DNA of 64,000 nt. It comes from Begonia masoniana (Eukaryota > Streptophyta > Magnoliopsida > Cucurbitales > Begoniaceae). Shown piece by piece: positions 35,811 through 47,936 of the stretch (positions are counted from its first letter, which is position 1; every line of letters begins with the position of its first letter). Location: the NCBI GenBank assembly GCA_022432975.1, contig CM039510.1, positions 32,519,023 through 32,583,022 of the forward strand, read 5' to 3'. The notes below the pieces were generated by a model. The model was given only the letters and a program-made list of their open reading frames with translations. It had not been told where the DNA came from and did no database searches. Made by a program: the position numbers and the translations under genes.

Positions 35811-37438
35811 ATGGCTTCGAAAACTTTCAGACTAATTGTTCTTATCATTTTCACGTCTGTTTGCTCTCTGAAGAAGTCTTCTTCGTTGAGCTCTAATAAT
35901 GAGAATGGCTACAAGAAATGGGTATCGTGGAACGTTGAAAATTACAGGAAGAAGATTGGTTTGAAGGCTGAATCAGTCTCCGCCGGGCACGGCGGAGGAG
36001 GGACGGGTCTTGATGAAAAACTGAGGAAAGCTGAGATGAACAAAGTGAGAATAAGTGTTAGCCAAGATGGCAGAGGCGATTTCACTTCTATAAGAGATGC
36101 TCTGAATAGCATTCCGACTCCAAATTCAAGAAGATTCATTTTGGTCATCGGCCCTGGAATTTATAGGTCATTTTTCAGTCTTAACCTTTTGTTCTGAACT
36201 TATATATCACTTTTGTTATATTACTTTGAATCTTGATGGGTTATAGGGAAAAAATCAACGTCCCTAGAACACTCCCATTTGTGACATTTTTAGGAAATGC
36301 TACCGAAATTCCAACTATTACCGGAAACGACACTGCTTCGGTCACAGGAACTGACGGAACGCCTCTCGGAACGTTGAAGAGCGCGACCATTGCCGTGGAA
36401 GCGAACTACTTTGTGGCTATAAACATACAATTCGAGGTAAACTCTCCGTTTCTTTCGTCCACCTCTTTTGAACGTTCTGTCAGAAGAACAAAAATGAAAA
36501 CTGTAGAGTAAGTTTGGTGATTTAAATTCTTCTAGTTTTATCTTTATCGATAGCAGAATTTGCCGTTGTATTTTGATCTTCTCAGGGTTTTTCCATGGTT
36601 CTTCTTTTTCATCATTGGTCGATTTTAGCCTGTTTTTTGGGATTAAATGCAGAATACAGCTCCTCATGAGATTGGATCGCGGAAGGGCCAAGCAGTGGCA
36701 ATTCGCATATCAGGAACCAAATCGGCCTTCCACAACTGCAGTTTCTACGGAAGCCAAGACACGCTTTACGATCACAAGGGCCTTCATTACTTCAACAACT
36801 GCTTCATCCAAGGCTCCGTCGACTTCATTTTCGGCTACGGAAGGTCCCTTTACGAGGTTCAAATCATCTTCTTCCCCAACCAGAAGATGCGAAACCAGTT
36901 TCAGTTCTCATTCGACTTTCCCATTTTTGAAATGCAGAACTGTTATTTGAACTCCATTGCCAAGAAAGTGGCCTCCCTCACTGCACAGAAAAGGACCAGA
37001 TCTTCACTGGCAAGTGGATTTTCATTCAAAGACAGCAAAGTGGCCGGCAGTGGGCAGGTCTATCTCGGCCGGGCCTGGGGAGATTTCTCCAGAGTCGTCT
37101 TCTCCTACTCTTACTTAGACCAGATCGTTCTTCCTCAGGGATGGAGCGATTGGGGCAAGGTTAAACGCGATTTGTAAGCCAAAATCTACCGATTTTTTCG
37201 CCATTTTCGACGACCATTGATTTGTTTTGAAGATTTCAATTCAAAGATTAGAGTTTTCGTTGAATTAGCTTGAGAAATTATATGCAGGACGGTGTACTAT
37301 GGAGAATACAAGTGTAGTGGGCAAGGAGCAAACTTGACGGGAAGAGTGGGATGGGCGCTGTCTCTCACAGACGAGGAAGCTCAGCCTTTTATTGGAACGC
37401 ACTATATTGAAGGGGATGGTTGGCTTATTACCCCTTGA
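35811..37438 (+). CDS. Pectinesterase (pectin methylesterase, no inhibitor domain), 5 exons
   Basis: Exons 35811-36166, 36247-36436, 36653-36856, 36938-37173, 37288-37438; 378 aa. Residues 1 to about 25 are a signal peptide (FRLIVLIIFTSVCSL). There is no N-terminal PMEI domain, so it is a short, group-2 type enzyme. Conserved motifs: GPGIYREKI, QAVAIRISG (Q195), GSQDTLYD (Q217, D218 acid/base), GSVDFIFG (D239 nucleophile) and LGRAWG (R295, W297; usual LGRPW, here Ala for Pro). The enzyme removes methyl esters from homogalacturonan in the cell wall, releasing methanol and stiffening or loosening pectin. ATG 35811 is chosen because the frame has no ATG upstream. Confidence 0.93.
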
Positions 37439-37705
37439 AAGCTCGACATTTTGGCCATGTTTATCCTGTGTTCTCATTCTTTGTTCTTCTGCTGTGTCCA
37501 CGTCCCTGTTCATCGCTACTGATAAGATGTTTGATTCTGATTTCTTATTTTTCGACCGATTGTGACCCAATTTTAAACATTGTCGATGTGCTCCCCTGTG
37601 ATTTTGAACTCTTTCGAGAGATCCACAAAATAAAAAGTTTAGTTCGAAATGAAAAATCAAATCTAGAATTTCGACTCTTGATCATCCAAAGTTTAGCAAT
37701 TTGAA
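37439..37705. other. Pectinesterase 3' flank
   Basis: 3' UTR and short spacer before the NAA10 pseudogene; nothing else seen. Confidence 0.6.
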
Positions 37706-38127
37706 ATTCTGGCTATGCAAGCTTGCAACCTTTTCTTTCTTCTCGAGAATTACCAAATGAAGTACTATTTCTATCACATTCTCTCTCGGTCTCAGCTTCT
37801 CTACGTTGCCGAAGATTATAATGGCCAAATCGTCAGTTATGTTTTGGCCAAAATGGAAGAGGAAAGCAACGAGTGTCACGGCCATATTCCCTCTCTCGCT
37901 GTTCTCCGAACTCAGCCCAAACTAGGGCTAGCTACTAAGCTTATGAACGCTGCTCAAAAGGAGACAGAGCAAGTTCATGGAATTGAATACGTTTTTCTTC
38001 GTGTGAGAAAGAGCAACGGAGCGACGTTCAACTTGTATACAGAGACTTTGAGATACAAGATACATGATGTAGAGGCGAAAAATTTGCAGATGGTGAGTAT
38101 GCATCACCATCACCATCACCATCACGT
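37706..38127 (+). pseudogene. NAA10: NAA10 processed pseudogene, 5' part (N-terminal acetyltransferase catalytic subunit)
   Basis: Intron-free coding similarity begins at LAMQACNLFFLLENYQMK and runs through YYFYHILSRSQLLYVAEDYN, the acetyl-CoA region LAVLRTQPKLGLATKLM and LYTETLRYKIHDVEAK. Then a one-base loss and an in-frame shortening lead directly into the His tract that plant NAA10 has near its C-terminus. The first dozen residues, including the true start, are missing. NAA10 with NAA15 forms NatA, which acetylates N-termini on the ribosome. 5' truncation, lack of introns and the frameshift point to a retrocopy. A chromovirus interrupts the His tract at 38128, and the tail resumes at 47937. 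Confidence 0.88.
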
Positions 38128-38400
38128 TGATACGTGCATAACCTGGACGTGCATGGCCTGGACTTGGTTTTCCAACCACTAGTTAGTTGTGGCTAATTCT
38201 TAGCCGATATTATGGATTATGGGTAGTTAATTGTTTTATGTTGTTTTAAGGTTTATAATTCCATTCAAAAAAGGAGAGAAAAATTATATTCACGAACCCT
38301 GTTCTTATCTTTCCTTTTTCATCTTTTCATTCTCACGAACTAGACCAACCTAAAATTCACTCTTAACAGTGGTATCAGAGCCCCATAAACCACAGGTTTC

Positions 38401-39680
38401 ATGGATACCCGAGGTCGATCTAATGCAGAATTCCGCACGGAAGTGAACGAAGTCTTAGCCCGCCATGAGTCTAACTTTGATCAAGTGAACACAGCTTTAC
38501 AAGCGGTGCTGTCCAAGCTCCAAGCTCTTCGCACCTCCCGAAATTCGTCCGATATCAATCATTTCACCGTAGGACCGTCTTCTCAGTCACCAAACAATGA
38601 CCGCTCACCCACCATCCTTGACCACCATCACCACCACCTCAAGTTGTCCTTTCTGGGTTTCGACGGCGAAGACCCTATAGGCTGGATCTACAAGGCCGAA
38701 CAATACTTTGATTTCCAAGGTATTTCCCCAACTCAACAAGTCCAACTCGCTTCCTTCCATTTAGAGGGCATTGCCTTGCAATGGTATCGCTGGTTAACAA
38801 AATTTCGTGGTCCTCTGACTTGGACTGCATTCACCAAGGCTGTCATTCTACACTTTGGCTCAACCGATTACGAAGACCCATCTGAAGCTCTATCACGCCT
38901 GCATCTGATATGATATCGGGTCCCTTACTCCTCCCAAAAGCGCACTTAAGAGTGGAGGTTTGGACTCAATATATATACTAGCCCAGGCAACTCTCTGTTT
39001 CCAATGTGGTATCACATCATCCCTTCACCCTTTAAGGGCGACTGCCTCAGTCGGCGATCTGACCGGGACATCCCGTAGGATGGCTGCCTCAATCGGCGGT
39101 CTGCCTGATGTGCTACCTAACCGGACCACAGAAGTGAGGCTTTGATACCAAATGATATGATATCGGGTCCCTTACTCCTCCCAAAAGCGCACTTAAGAGT
39201 GGAGGTTTGGACTCAATATATATACTAGCCCAGGCAACTCTCTGTTTCCAATGTGGTATCACATCAGCATCAAACCACAACTGTCGCCTTGTACCAAGAA
39301 GCTTTTGAAAAGCTTTCCAATCAGGTGGATGGCTTACCCCAAACTTTTCTTGTTGGTTGTTTTATCACCAGACTTTGTGATGACATTCGTTTGGATGTCA
39401 AAATTAAACAACCATGGACCTTAGCAGAGACGATTGGCATCGCTCGATTAATTGAGGAACGGAACCAGTTGCAAAAAAAATATGGTCCATTCGTCTCGTT
39501 AACGTAAAAGGCGATCTCAAATTCCTCCGCTGGCTTACTTGGCCCTTCCCCAAACCACCGAGTGACGGCGAAAGTTACTGCTCCAACGACAGCATTTCGC
39601 TGAATCACCAACCAAGAAGCATGCGAACGTCGAGAAAAAGGGCTTTGCTATTATTGTGATGAGAAGTTTATCCCAAGTCA
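38401..39680 (+). pseudogene. Chromovirus gag (split by TRIM), with zinc knuckle
   Basis: From ATG 38401: MDTRGRSNAEFRTEVNEVL, LKLSFLGFDGEDPIGWIYKA, EQYFDFQGISPTQQVQLASF, WYRWLTKFRGPLTWTAFTKA. The TRIM at 38906-39266 interrupts after ALSRL. The frame resumes at 39272 with QTTTVALYQEAFEKLSNQVD and AETIGIARLIEERNQLQKK, then shifts. Near 39640 KGFCYYCDEKFIPSHRC is a CCHC zinc knuckle. Gag forms the particle and binds RNA. Confidence 0.85.
38906..39266 (-). mobile_element. TRIM-like miniature LTR element, 361 bp, identical LTRs
   Basis: Two 114-bp direct repeats (38906-39019 and 39153-39266) are identical base for base and flank a 133-bp interior. The target duplication is GCATC (38901-38905, 39267-39271). 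On the minus strand the LTR starts TGATGTGATACC and ends CATATCA. It is followed after two bases by TGGTATCAAAGC, a tRNA-Met primer-binding site with one change, and the other LTR is preceded by AAAGGGTGAAGGGA, a polypurine tract. It has no coding capacity. It must use proteins in trans. It interrupts the chromovirus gag. Confidence 0.93.
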
Positions 39681-39845
39681 TCGTTGCGAATGACCACAGT
39701 TATTCATGCTCGAAGATTCATCGCACTCGAGCCCCAGTGACAATATGGAGGCTGATAGAGAAACCGGGGATCCTGAAGCAATACTCGAATTTCTTTACAT
39801 GCCATCTCGGGATCCAATCATCCTCAAACCTTAAGTGTTATCGGG

Positions 39846-40302
39846 ATGCTGAAGCACAAAGAGGTCACCGTACTCATTGACAGTGGCAGCACTCACAACT
39901 TCATTGATGAAACTTTAGTCACCAAGCAAAGGTTGCCAGTTAGTAGAGACACGAAGCTTCAAGTCACAGTGGCTAATGGAGAGAAACTCCACTGTGTCGG
40001 ACAGTGTCGCGCGCTAACAATTATCATCCAAGAGTACTCTGTTACTATAGATTATTATGTCCTTCCTGTGGAAGCCTGCCAACTCGTTCTGGGAGTTCAA
40101 TGGCTAGGAACTCTCAGACCAATTGAAACGGATTACAAACGCCTAACCATGTCTTTCAAGGTTGCTCGGATCTCCCATACTTTCAGCGGCTTGCAGAATA
40201 CCAACATCGAAGCTATAACAGACAAGGACTTTAGCCACCTACAAGGTACTGGATGTTTCTTTCAAATTCTATGCTATGTTACTAACATTCCACCACCTTC
40301 CT
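39846..40302 (+). pseudogene. Chromovirus aspartic protease
   Basis: HKEVTVLIDSGSTHNFID carries the catalytic D-S-G, followed by VANGEKLHCVGQCRAL, YYVLPVEACQLVLGVQWLG and GTLRPIETDYKRLTMSF, the standard Ty3/Gypsy protease pattern. The frame runs into the solo LTR at 40303. Confidence 0.85.
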
Positions 40303-43300
40303 TGTAACGCCCCCGAACCCACCCCGGCTCGGTGCGTTACTTTGCTAACCAATATCACGTTTAAAACGAAGTTAAAAATAATTTTCGATAAAATTTCGAC
40401 TCAATTTTTGAGTTTTTTGAACCCTAGAATTGTGTTGGAAAACGTGCCCAAAATACATGCTGGAAAAGATCGGGTTAAAATATAGTAGAAATAGGAAAAT
40501 TTAAAAAAAAAAAAAATTTGCATGCTGGGCGCCGCGCGCAGCGCCGATTGATCAGCGCTTGGTACTGCGCGTGGCCGCAGTGCGCGCCCAGCCCACGCCC
40601 TGCGCGCGCCAAACTTCGGCCACCAGCCACCTTCTCTCACTTTTCTTCATTTTTCTTCAAACCACTCACACCCAAATCACCCAAAATTTACCCCAAACAT
40701 TCTCGACATCCCCGACTCCGTGACACGTAAAAATCTCAAAAAACCGACTCCAAAACATCAGCAAAAACGTAGAAACAAGTGACCCCGACGTTGTTTGCTA
40801 TACTAAAAACCAGGCAGCATAACGACTAATTTTCTAAAACCAAAACCTGGAAACCAAACATTTTATAAAACATGTTCAAACCAATTCCAAAACATTCTTC
40901 CCAAAGAGTTATAAAATCTTCCGTCATTTATATAAACAAAGTTCAACCAAAACTATTTATATACAATCAAAATACCAAATCCCTCACAACTTCCCGAAGA
41001 CCATGGTCGAGACGCTCTGATAACTGCCCGCACCGGCATACCGCGTACATCACCGACTGCGTCTCAATCCTAGCTTTTCTCATAGCTCTCACCTGTAATG
41101 ACGTCGTAGTAAGTAGGGAACAATGCAATTCAAAAACAATGCACAATGCACACACATAACCCTCACACACAACCCTCACACACAACCCTAACACATGCAG
41201 TTTCTAACTCTCGGTTATGTTTATTTCATATTTGTTGCATTAATCTTTTAATAAGCTGTGTGGATCAAGTAGGCACACATCTCATAACTGTCTAGGACGG
41301 CCATACATTGACCCAACCAAGCAAAACCGGATGGCACGCTTCCCATAACTGTCTAGGAAGGCCATACACGATTTTACTCCCCTACATCGATCGTAGAATC
41401 CTATAACTGTCTAGGAATTCATACTCCCGATGCCTTAAGTATTTTTACCGTTGTGCTCATTTCATATTTGTTGCATTAATCTTTTGATAAGCTGTGTGGA
41501 TCAAGTAGGCACACATCCCATAACTGTCTAGGACGGCCATACATTGACCCAACCAAGCAAAACCGGATGGCACGCTTCCCATAACTGTCTAGGAAGGCCA
41601 TACACGATTTTACTCCCCTACATCGATCGTAGAATCCTATAACCGTTTAGGAATTCATACTCTCGATGCCTTAAGTATTTTTACCGTTGTGCTCATTTCA
41701 TATTTGTTGCATTAATCTTTTGATAAGCTGTGTGCATCAAGTAGGCACATATCCCATAACTGTCTAGGACGACCATACATTGACCCAACCAAGCAAAACC
41801 GGATGACACGCTTCCCATAACTGTCTAGGAAGGCCATACACGATTTTACTCCCCTACATCGATCGTAGAATCCTATAACTGTTTAGGAATTCATACTCCC
41901 GATGCCTTAAGTATTTTTACCGTTGTGCTCATTTCATATTTGTTGTATTAATCTTTTGATAAGCTGTGTGGATCAAGTAGACACACATCTCATAACTGTC
42001 TAGGACGGCCATACATTGACACAACCAAGCAAATTTGGATGACACGCTTCCCATAACCGTCTAGGAAGGCCATACACGATTTTACTCCCCTACATCGATC
42101 GTAGAATCCTATAACTGTCTAGGAATTCATACTCACGATGCCTTAAGTATTTTAGCTATACATCTCTCATAGAGGTCCCTTCGGGGTGCTACGCTCCAGC
42201 ACTTATCCCCGACAAAGCAACTCTATTCAAGACTAATTTGCAATTCTTTTATCTTGTTACGTTATACGCTCACAATTCATAATATGCACAAAATCTTTTT
42301 CATAGCGTCATAGTGTAAAACCTGATACATGTCACACAGTGCTCAACACAAAAAAAAATGCGACAAACAAACAAACAACCAAACATCCTTACTGTTCTGT
42401 GGTGTAGGCCCGAAGGCAAAAGTCACACATCCGCTACTTACATGGTTGCTCGGCACGTGCTTGCTCACTTCGTTCGGTTAAATTACTCGCTCGACAACCC
42501 AACAAATAGGGAGAAATTCACTTAGCAATAATTCTAAGGAATTCTAAGAAATTTTCTAACCAAAACTAACAACAATTTGAACCACTTAGAGTTTAAATCC
42601 TAAAACCCAATTTTCTCCACAATTTTTAGTGTCCAACTTCAATCGGCCATAACTTATTCATTTCTCAACGGATTTAGACGTGCCACCCCAATTCCGTAAA
42701 CCTCTACACGTCTACTATCCACTGAAACACTCAAATTCAGCAACCAAACAACTTAGCCAATACAAAAACGTAAAAAACAGAATCGGCCCTCATTGTTTTA
42801 AAAAACCAATTTTTCACTAACTTCCACCAAAACTTTAATCTATATCCAAAAACCATCTCAAACAACCTATCTAAGGTTTAAACTACCAAATATAGGAAGA
42901 GAACTAGCAATTGGAAGAGAAAAATTGGACTCCTCCATTAGGGTTTTCCAAACCTTAACCAAACTCCCACAAAACCCATCAAAAACACCTAAAATCATCA
43001 CCTATATACATTGTTAACAAAACCCATGTAAAACATACTTTAAAAGCTTGCAAAAACTTGATGAAATTGAGAGGAGAAACCCTAAAATGGCTGCTGGTTT
43101 TCACGAGGAAGAAAAGGAAGAAGAAAGAAGAGATTTTGACTTTTAACCACCAACCATTCACTTTTTATAAAACAAAATTCTTCTCTTTTAAAAGTTAACC
43201 TCCTTATTTTTAAAATTTGTGAAAGAAACCCCACCCCTTTTCCTTTCTAATTTCCAACGTGAATATCATCCCCATTCAATCACTTTTATTCATTTACTTT

Positions 43301-43680
43301 TACTTTCCATTAGTTCAATTTCTTTTGACTTTTCAACAATCTTTTTCTTCTCCTTAGACTTTGACTTTTCAAACTATCACTTTTCTACACTTGATTTCAT
43401 TTAACTTCTTAACTTTTCTAATCTTTAAAGCTTTCTTCTTCTTTACTTTCAACGTGGGGCCTAATCTTAACTCCCCTTTTGTTCACTTAATTTATCTCTC
43501 CCATTTATGTTAACCAATAATACACCAAAATTCTCCAACTACCACTCTCTAATCTTTATACTTATTATAACCCTCACTTTCTAATTATTGCTAACAAAAA
43601 CTCTAGGAGATGTGCTAAACCTCATAACATAACCTACTCTAAGGGCTACGTACATTACAAGAAAAATCACGGATGTTACA
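40303..43680 (-). mobile_element. Very long solo LTR (3378 bp, Tekay-like) inside the chromovirus
   Basis: Plus-strand ends TGTAACGCCCCC and GGATGTTACA, with target duplication TTCCT (40298-40302, 43681-43685). On the minus strand the order TGTAACATCC, AT-rich U3, CT-rich leader, tandem array, GGGGGCGTTACA parallels the solo LTR at 1415-3995, so the strand is inferred as minus. No internal domains or primer site are seen. Coding frames in it are spurious. The minus-strand leader around 43070-43140 (CT-rich, then a GTTTGGGTT-poor stretch) is consistent with a transcript start. Confidence 0.88.
41221..42153. repeat. Four 236-bp tandem repeats inside the solo LTR
   Basis: The word ATTTCATATTTGTTG recurs at 41223, 41459, 41695 and 41931, an exact 236-bp period. 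The copies look more than 95% alike. Each unit contains three variants of a shorter motif, CATAACTGTCTAGGA or CTATAACTGTCTAGGA, so there are twelve motif copies. Confidence 0.95.
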
Positions 43681-43859
43681 TTCCTACCCCCCAGACTTGG
43701 CATCTCTTCTGGTGGAGTTTTTCAAACTCTTTGAACCACCAATCGGCTTGCCCCCCAATCGCCCGCATGATCACCGTATTCCCTTACCCTTAAATGCCAA
43801 TCCTGTGAATGTGTGACCATACCGTTACCCATATTTTCAGAAAGCGGAAATAGAGAAAC
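43681..43859 (+). pseudogene. Chromovirus reverse transcriptase, N-terminal piece
   Basis: Frame fragments include DHRIPLPLNANPVNV, a stop, and PYRYPYFQKAEIEKL, the conserved entry to a Ty3/Gypsy reverse transcriptase. It stops at the next insertion (43860) and resumes at 45044. Confidence 0.85.
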
Positions 43860-45038
43860 TGATGGACTTCTGGGACCTAAGACGCATGCAAAAGACTATA
43901 TTAAACAGCAAGCTTCGGTGTTCTTTGGATTCTCCAAAGAACACTCCAGACAGTCGCTAAAAACAGAGGAAAAACCAAAAATTGCGTAGGAGATGAGAAA
44001 ATAGATACCTGACGAAATGGAGAGGTGGGTGAGTGGGGTAACGCCTCAGAAAAGGTCGTTTGGATTGAAGGAAGCGTTGTGGAGGAGATGGACGGCGAAA
44101 GGGACCCAAGTCGGCCGAAAGGTGTTCCCTGTACCTTCGGCGAAGAGCTAAACCGTGATGGGAGGAGTGCTTCCAGCAACTAGGCTGCCCTACGCGTATT
44201 GCTTCGTCCTCAGAAGAGGCTGAGGGAAATGGAAATGAAGACCCGTGGCTGGTCCAAAGGCAGTGCGATGCGCAGCTCTGCGCCTTTGGGGAGAATTCCC
44301 TCGTGGCCGAGGAGAAATCACAGCTTAAGGGCACTAGTTTCCTCCTTCCTTCTTTTCGACTCCAGCTCTTGGCAGAGGGAGAGAAGGCAAGAGTAAGAGT
44401 ACCTCCAAGCAACCGTGAGGCTTGAGGCACAATTTGGTGGTCATCCATGGCTTCTCGCGCCGATGAATACCGTGGGAAAAACCCACACGGAGGATGCTCC
44501 GAACAAGAAGAAACTCTTCTGTAAATTCCAAATATTGATGATAAAAAAACTAACTACAATAACCAAAGGAAAAGCTTAAATATCAAGGGAAGGCTTCGGA
44601 AGAAGGCAAGAGCCGTTGGAGATGCTTCTTCAAAAATGTAGCCGTTGTGCTCGGCCACGTCAGCAGCTCCACATCAGCAGCTGGCTCCAGGCATGGCAAG
44701 TTCCTTGGTCAAGCCTCTTTGTAGGCTTTGTGTGTCTCCTTGTTCACTTAAAATTTCCTAACCCCAAACAATTTAACCAAAAAATCTAACAATAAAATTG
44801 GCTACAAGTGGCCAATAAATAAGGATTAAGAAAAATCCATAGTGTCATAAACTTAATAACAAATAAAGAACTCGGTTACAAAATTTGATAAAGGGAAGAC
44901 AAATTCCCTCTTCCTTCAATCATTCCAAGCTTTGAGAAGAATTTTTAACCTACAAAACTCACAAACCAATTAGTATATAAAATAGTTAGAATTCATACCT
45001 TGGTTCGTGTTTGACGGTTCGGGATCGTAGGCACGTCA
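43860..45038. mobile_element. LTR-like insert (1179 bp), probable solo LTR
   Basis: Begins TGATGGACTT, ends GGCACGTCA, with target duplication GAAAC (43855-43859, 45039-45043). Excising it joins EKL to TELLQ of the reverse transcriptase. The ends are TG and CA on both strands, so direction is uncertain. No protein domain, primer site or internal LTR pair is visible. Minus-strand TTTTATATAC near 44980 could be a TATA box. Confidence 0.8.
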
Positions 45039-45043
45039 GAAAC

Positions 45044-46216
45044 TGGTGACTGAACTCTTACAAACGGTGCTTATACGGCCTAGTAACAGTCCATTCTCGT
45101 CACCAATTTTGCTGGTGAAGAAGACGGACGGAGCATGGCGATTATGTGTGGATTACCGAGCCCTAAACAAAATTACGATCAAAGATAAATATCCAATCCC
45201 AGTGATCGATGAACTCCTTGATAAGCTTTATGGCGCCACCGTCTTCTCCAAATTGGATTTATGCGCCGGTTATCATTAAATTCGAGTTCGGGAAGACGCA
45301 TCCCAAAAACAGCTTTCCACACCCATGAAGGACATTACGAATTTCTTGTGATGTCATTTGGCCTCACGAACGCTCATTCAACCTTCCAAAGTCTCATGAA
45401 TGATATTTTCTGACCACGTCTCCGAAAGTTTATTCTTGTCTTCTTTGATGATATACTAATTTACTCCAAATCTTGGAACGATCACCTTTCACATTTGCGA
45501 ACTGCTTTATCACTTTTAAGGACTAATAGTCTATTTGCAAAAGAGTCCAAGTGCAGATTTGGAGTTTTGCAGGTTGATTACTTAGGCCATATCATCTCCG
45601 AGCAAGGTGTGGCTGTTGACCCCGTCAAGATACAAGCAGTTTTGGAGTGGCCTACACCAACCACAACAAAAAGGGTGTGCGGGTTTCTCGGCCTAGCTGT
45701 TTATTACAAAAAGTTCATCCGTAATTTCGGTTCCATAGCTACTCCCTTACACCAACTTTTGCGAAAGGATAGTTTCAAATGGAATGAAGTAGCTGATCTG
45801 GCCTTCACACAATTAAAGGCAGCTTTGACATCCCCACCAGTGCTATCTCTTCCTGATTTTTCTCAGCGCTTTGTGATTGAATGTGATGCAAGTGGCATCG
45901 GCATTGGTGCAATTCTCTCCCAATGGAATCAACCGGTTGCTTATTTTAGTGAAGTGTTGAAGGGGTCGGCTCTGTCTCTGTCTACTTACGAAAAAGAAAT
46001 GTTGGCTATAGTTAAATCCATTCGGAAATGGCGCCCTTACTTGCTCGGAAAATCATTCACTGTCCGCACCGACCAGAAAAGCCTCAAATATCTGCTGGAA
46101 CAGCGAATCACTACTCCCGCACAGACACGATGGCTTTCCAAAATTCTCATGTATGATTATGAAATTAAATATAAAAAAGGAGCTGACAATCAAGGTGCAG
46201 ATTCATTGTCTTGAGT
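45044..46216 (+). pseudogene. Chromovirus reverse transcriptase and RNase H
   Basis: [56 protein letters not shown] and a stop, then frame-shifted [19 protein letters not shown] and LVFFDDILIYSK (the catalytic FFDD), VDYLGHIISEQGVAVDP, and RNase H with VIECDASGIGIGAILSQ and FTVRTDQKSLKYLLEQR, ending GADNQGADSLS. At least two stops and one shift. Confidence 0.92.
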
Positions 46217-47694
46217 TGTTGAATTTTAGTTCTTAGCAGTTTCTGGCCCACAGGCAGATTGGTGGCCGATGTTGCAGAACGAAGTCACCCAGGAATCCTT
46301 TTATAGGAAACTAACAAACAAGGCACCACACCACCAATTGGTTCACCGCGATGGAGTTTGGTTAAAAAACAAGAAGGTTTATTTAAGTCCTACTTCCTAT
46401 TTTATCCTCAAGATATTGGCAGAATGTCACTCATCCCTTACTGGCAGTCATTTTGGGTTTCATAGGACACTCTCTCGCATTCAGCATAGATTCTATTGGC
46501 CTAATATGCATCGGTCAGTGAAGCTCTTTTTATAGCACTGTGATATTTGCCAGAGGTACAAAACTGATTGTATGAAGCCAACGAGATTACTTCAACCTCT
46601 GCCTATTCCTACAGGGATGTGGACTGATATCTCGATGGATTTTATTGAGGGATTACCGTCATCCAATGGACATACTGTCATCATGGTAGTTGTTGATCGC
46701 TTAACAAAATATGCTCATTTTGTCGCCTTAAAGCATCCATTTACGACCGCTGTAGTCGCCAAAGCCTTTGTCTCTAATGTGGTCCGCCTCCATAGCATTC
46801 CTACATCCATTGTAAGTGATCGTGACAGAGTGTTTCTTAGTTCTTTTTGGAGAGCTTTATTCCAATTACCGGGAACCCAACTGAGCATGAGTTCCAGCTA
46901 CCATCCACAATCCGACAGACAGACGGAAGTAATGAATTGCACGTTAGAACAATATTACGTTGTTTCGCAGGTGACCAACCTTGGAGCTGGGTTGACTGGA
47001 TTCCGTGGGCTGAGTTTAGCTACAACACATCTGTTCATTCCTCCACAAAAATGACCCATTCGAAGCAGTTTATGGCATGCCCTCGCTTATTAGTGTACGT
47101 GCCCAGTACTTGCCGCGTCGATGCTGTTGATGAGTATCTCTGGCATCGCGACTCTATCTTGCGCGATTTACACCATAATCTTCTTGTGGATCAAAATCGC
47201 ATGAAATGCCAGGCTAATCAACACCGGCGCGAGGTTTCCTTCGAGATCGGAGATTACGTGTATTTGAAGCTTCAACCATATCGACAAAATTCTGTGGTTT
47301 TTCGAAGTTCCTTGAAACTTGCTCCCCGTTGGTTTGCTCTGCTTCAAATCGTGTAAAAACTAGGTTCAGTGGCGTATCATTTGTCACTTCCGCCAAGTTC
47401 TCAAATTCACAATGTGTTTCATGTTAGTCTATTAAGAAAGCATTTGGGATCTGTCACCATGCAAACCAGTGATAAACTTCCGTTGATATCTCCCGATGCA
47501 ACTATTTTGCCTCAGTCGGACATTATTCTCGACCGACGTATAATTCGTAAGGGTAAATATCGTCCCAAGTCTGAGATATTGGTGCAATGGCAGGGAACGC
47601 CAAAGGAGGATGAAACCTGGGAAAATGAATGGCGATTTTCCAAAACTTATCCTGATTTTATCCTTGCGGACAAGGATTCTTAAAGCAGAAGGAA
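46217..47694 (+). pseudogene. Chromovirus integrase and chromodomain
   Basis: The HHCC zinc finger is split by a stop (ILAECHSSLTGSHFGFHRTL and CDICQRYKT). The integrase core has TDISMDFIEGLP, VSDRDRVFLSSFWRAL and YHPQSDRQTEVMN, supplying the D, D and E. The frame then shifts (46847-47356). The end, DRRIIRKGKYRPKSEILVQW and EDETWENEW, is a chromodomain, the mark of chromoviruses, which steers integration to particular chromatin. The stretch closes with the polypurine tract and 3' LTR. Confidence 0.9.
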
Positions 47695-47936
47695 TGATAC
47701 ATGCATAACCTAGACGTGCATGGCCTGGACTTGGTCTTCCAACCACTAGTTAATTGTGGCTAATTCTTAGCCGATGTTATGGATTATGGGTAGTTAATTT
47801 TTTTTTTGTTGTTTTAAGGTTTGTAATTCCATTCAGAAAAGGGGAGAAAAATTATATTCACGAACCTTGTTCTTCTCTTCCCTTATTCATCTTTTCCTTC
47901 TCGCGAACTAGACCAACCTAAAATTCAACCTTAACA

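Larger units (their letters stand above)
38128..47936 (+). mobile_element. Ty3/Gypsy chromovirus (Reina-like) with three nested insertions
   Basis: 5' LTR 38128-38368 (241 bp) and 3' LTR 47695-47936 (242 bp) start TGATAC and end TTAACA. They differ at roughly 18-20 sites by eye (about 92% identity). Flanks are CACGT (38123-38127) and CACGC (47937-47941), a target duplication with one change. Primer-binding site TGGTATCAGAGC (38370-38381) matches tRNA-Met, and the polypurine tract is AAAGCAGAAGGAA. Gene order is gag, protease, RT, RNase H, integrase, chromodomain. Without its insertions the element is about 4.9 kb, the usual size of small plant chromoviruses. Many stops and shifts show it is dead. 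Confidence 0.92.

Noticed and set aside
41221..42153. CRISPR-like regular repeats
   Set aside because: Units are contiguous 236-bp tandem copies without unique spacers, in plant LTR DNA.
43957..44531. Minus-strand frames of 65-163 aa
   Set aside because: They lie wholly inside the 1179-bp LTR-like insert and have no recognisable domain.
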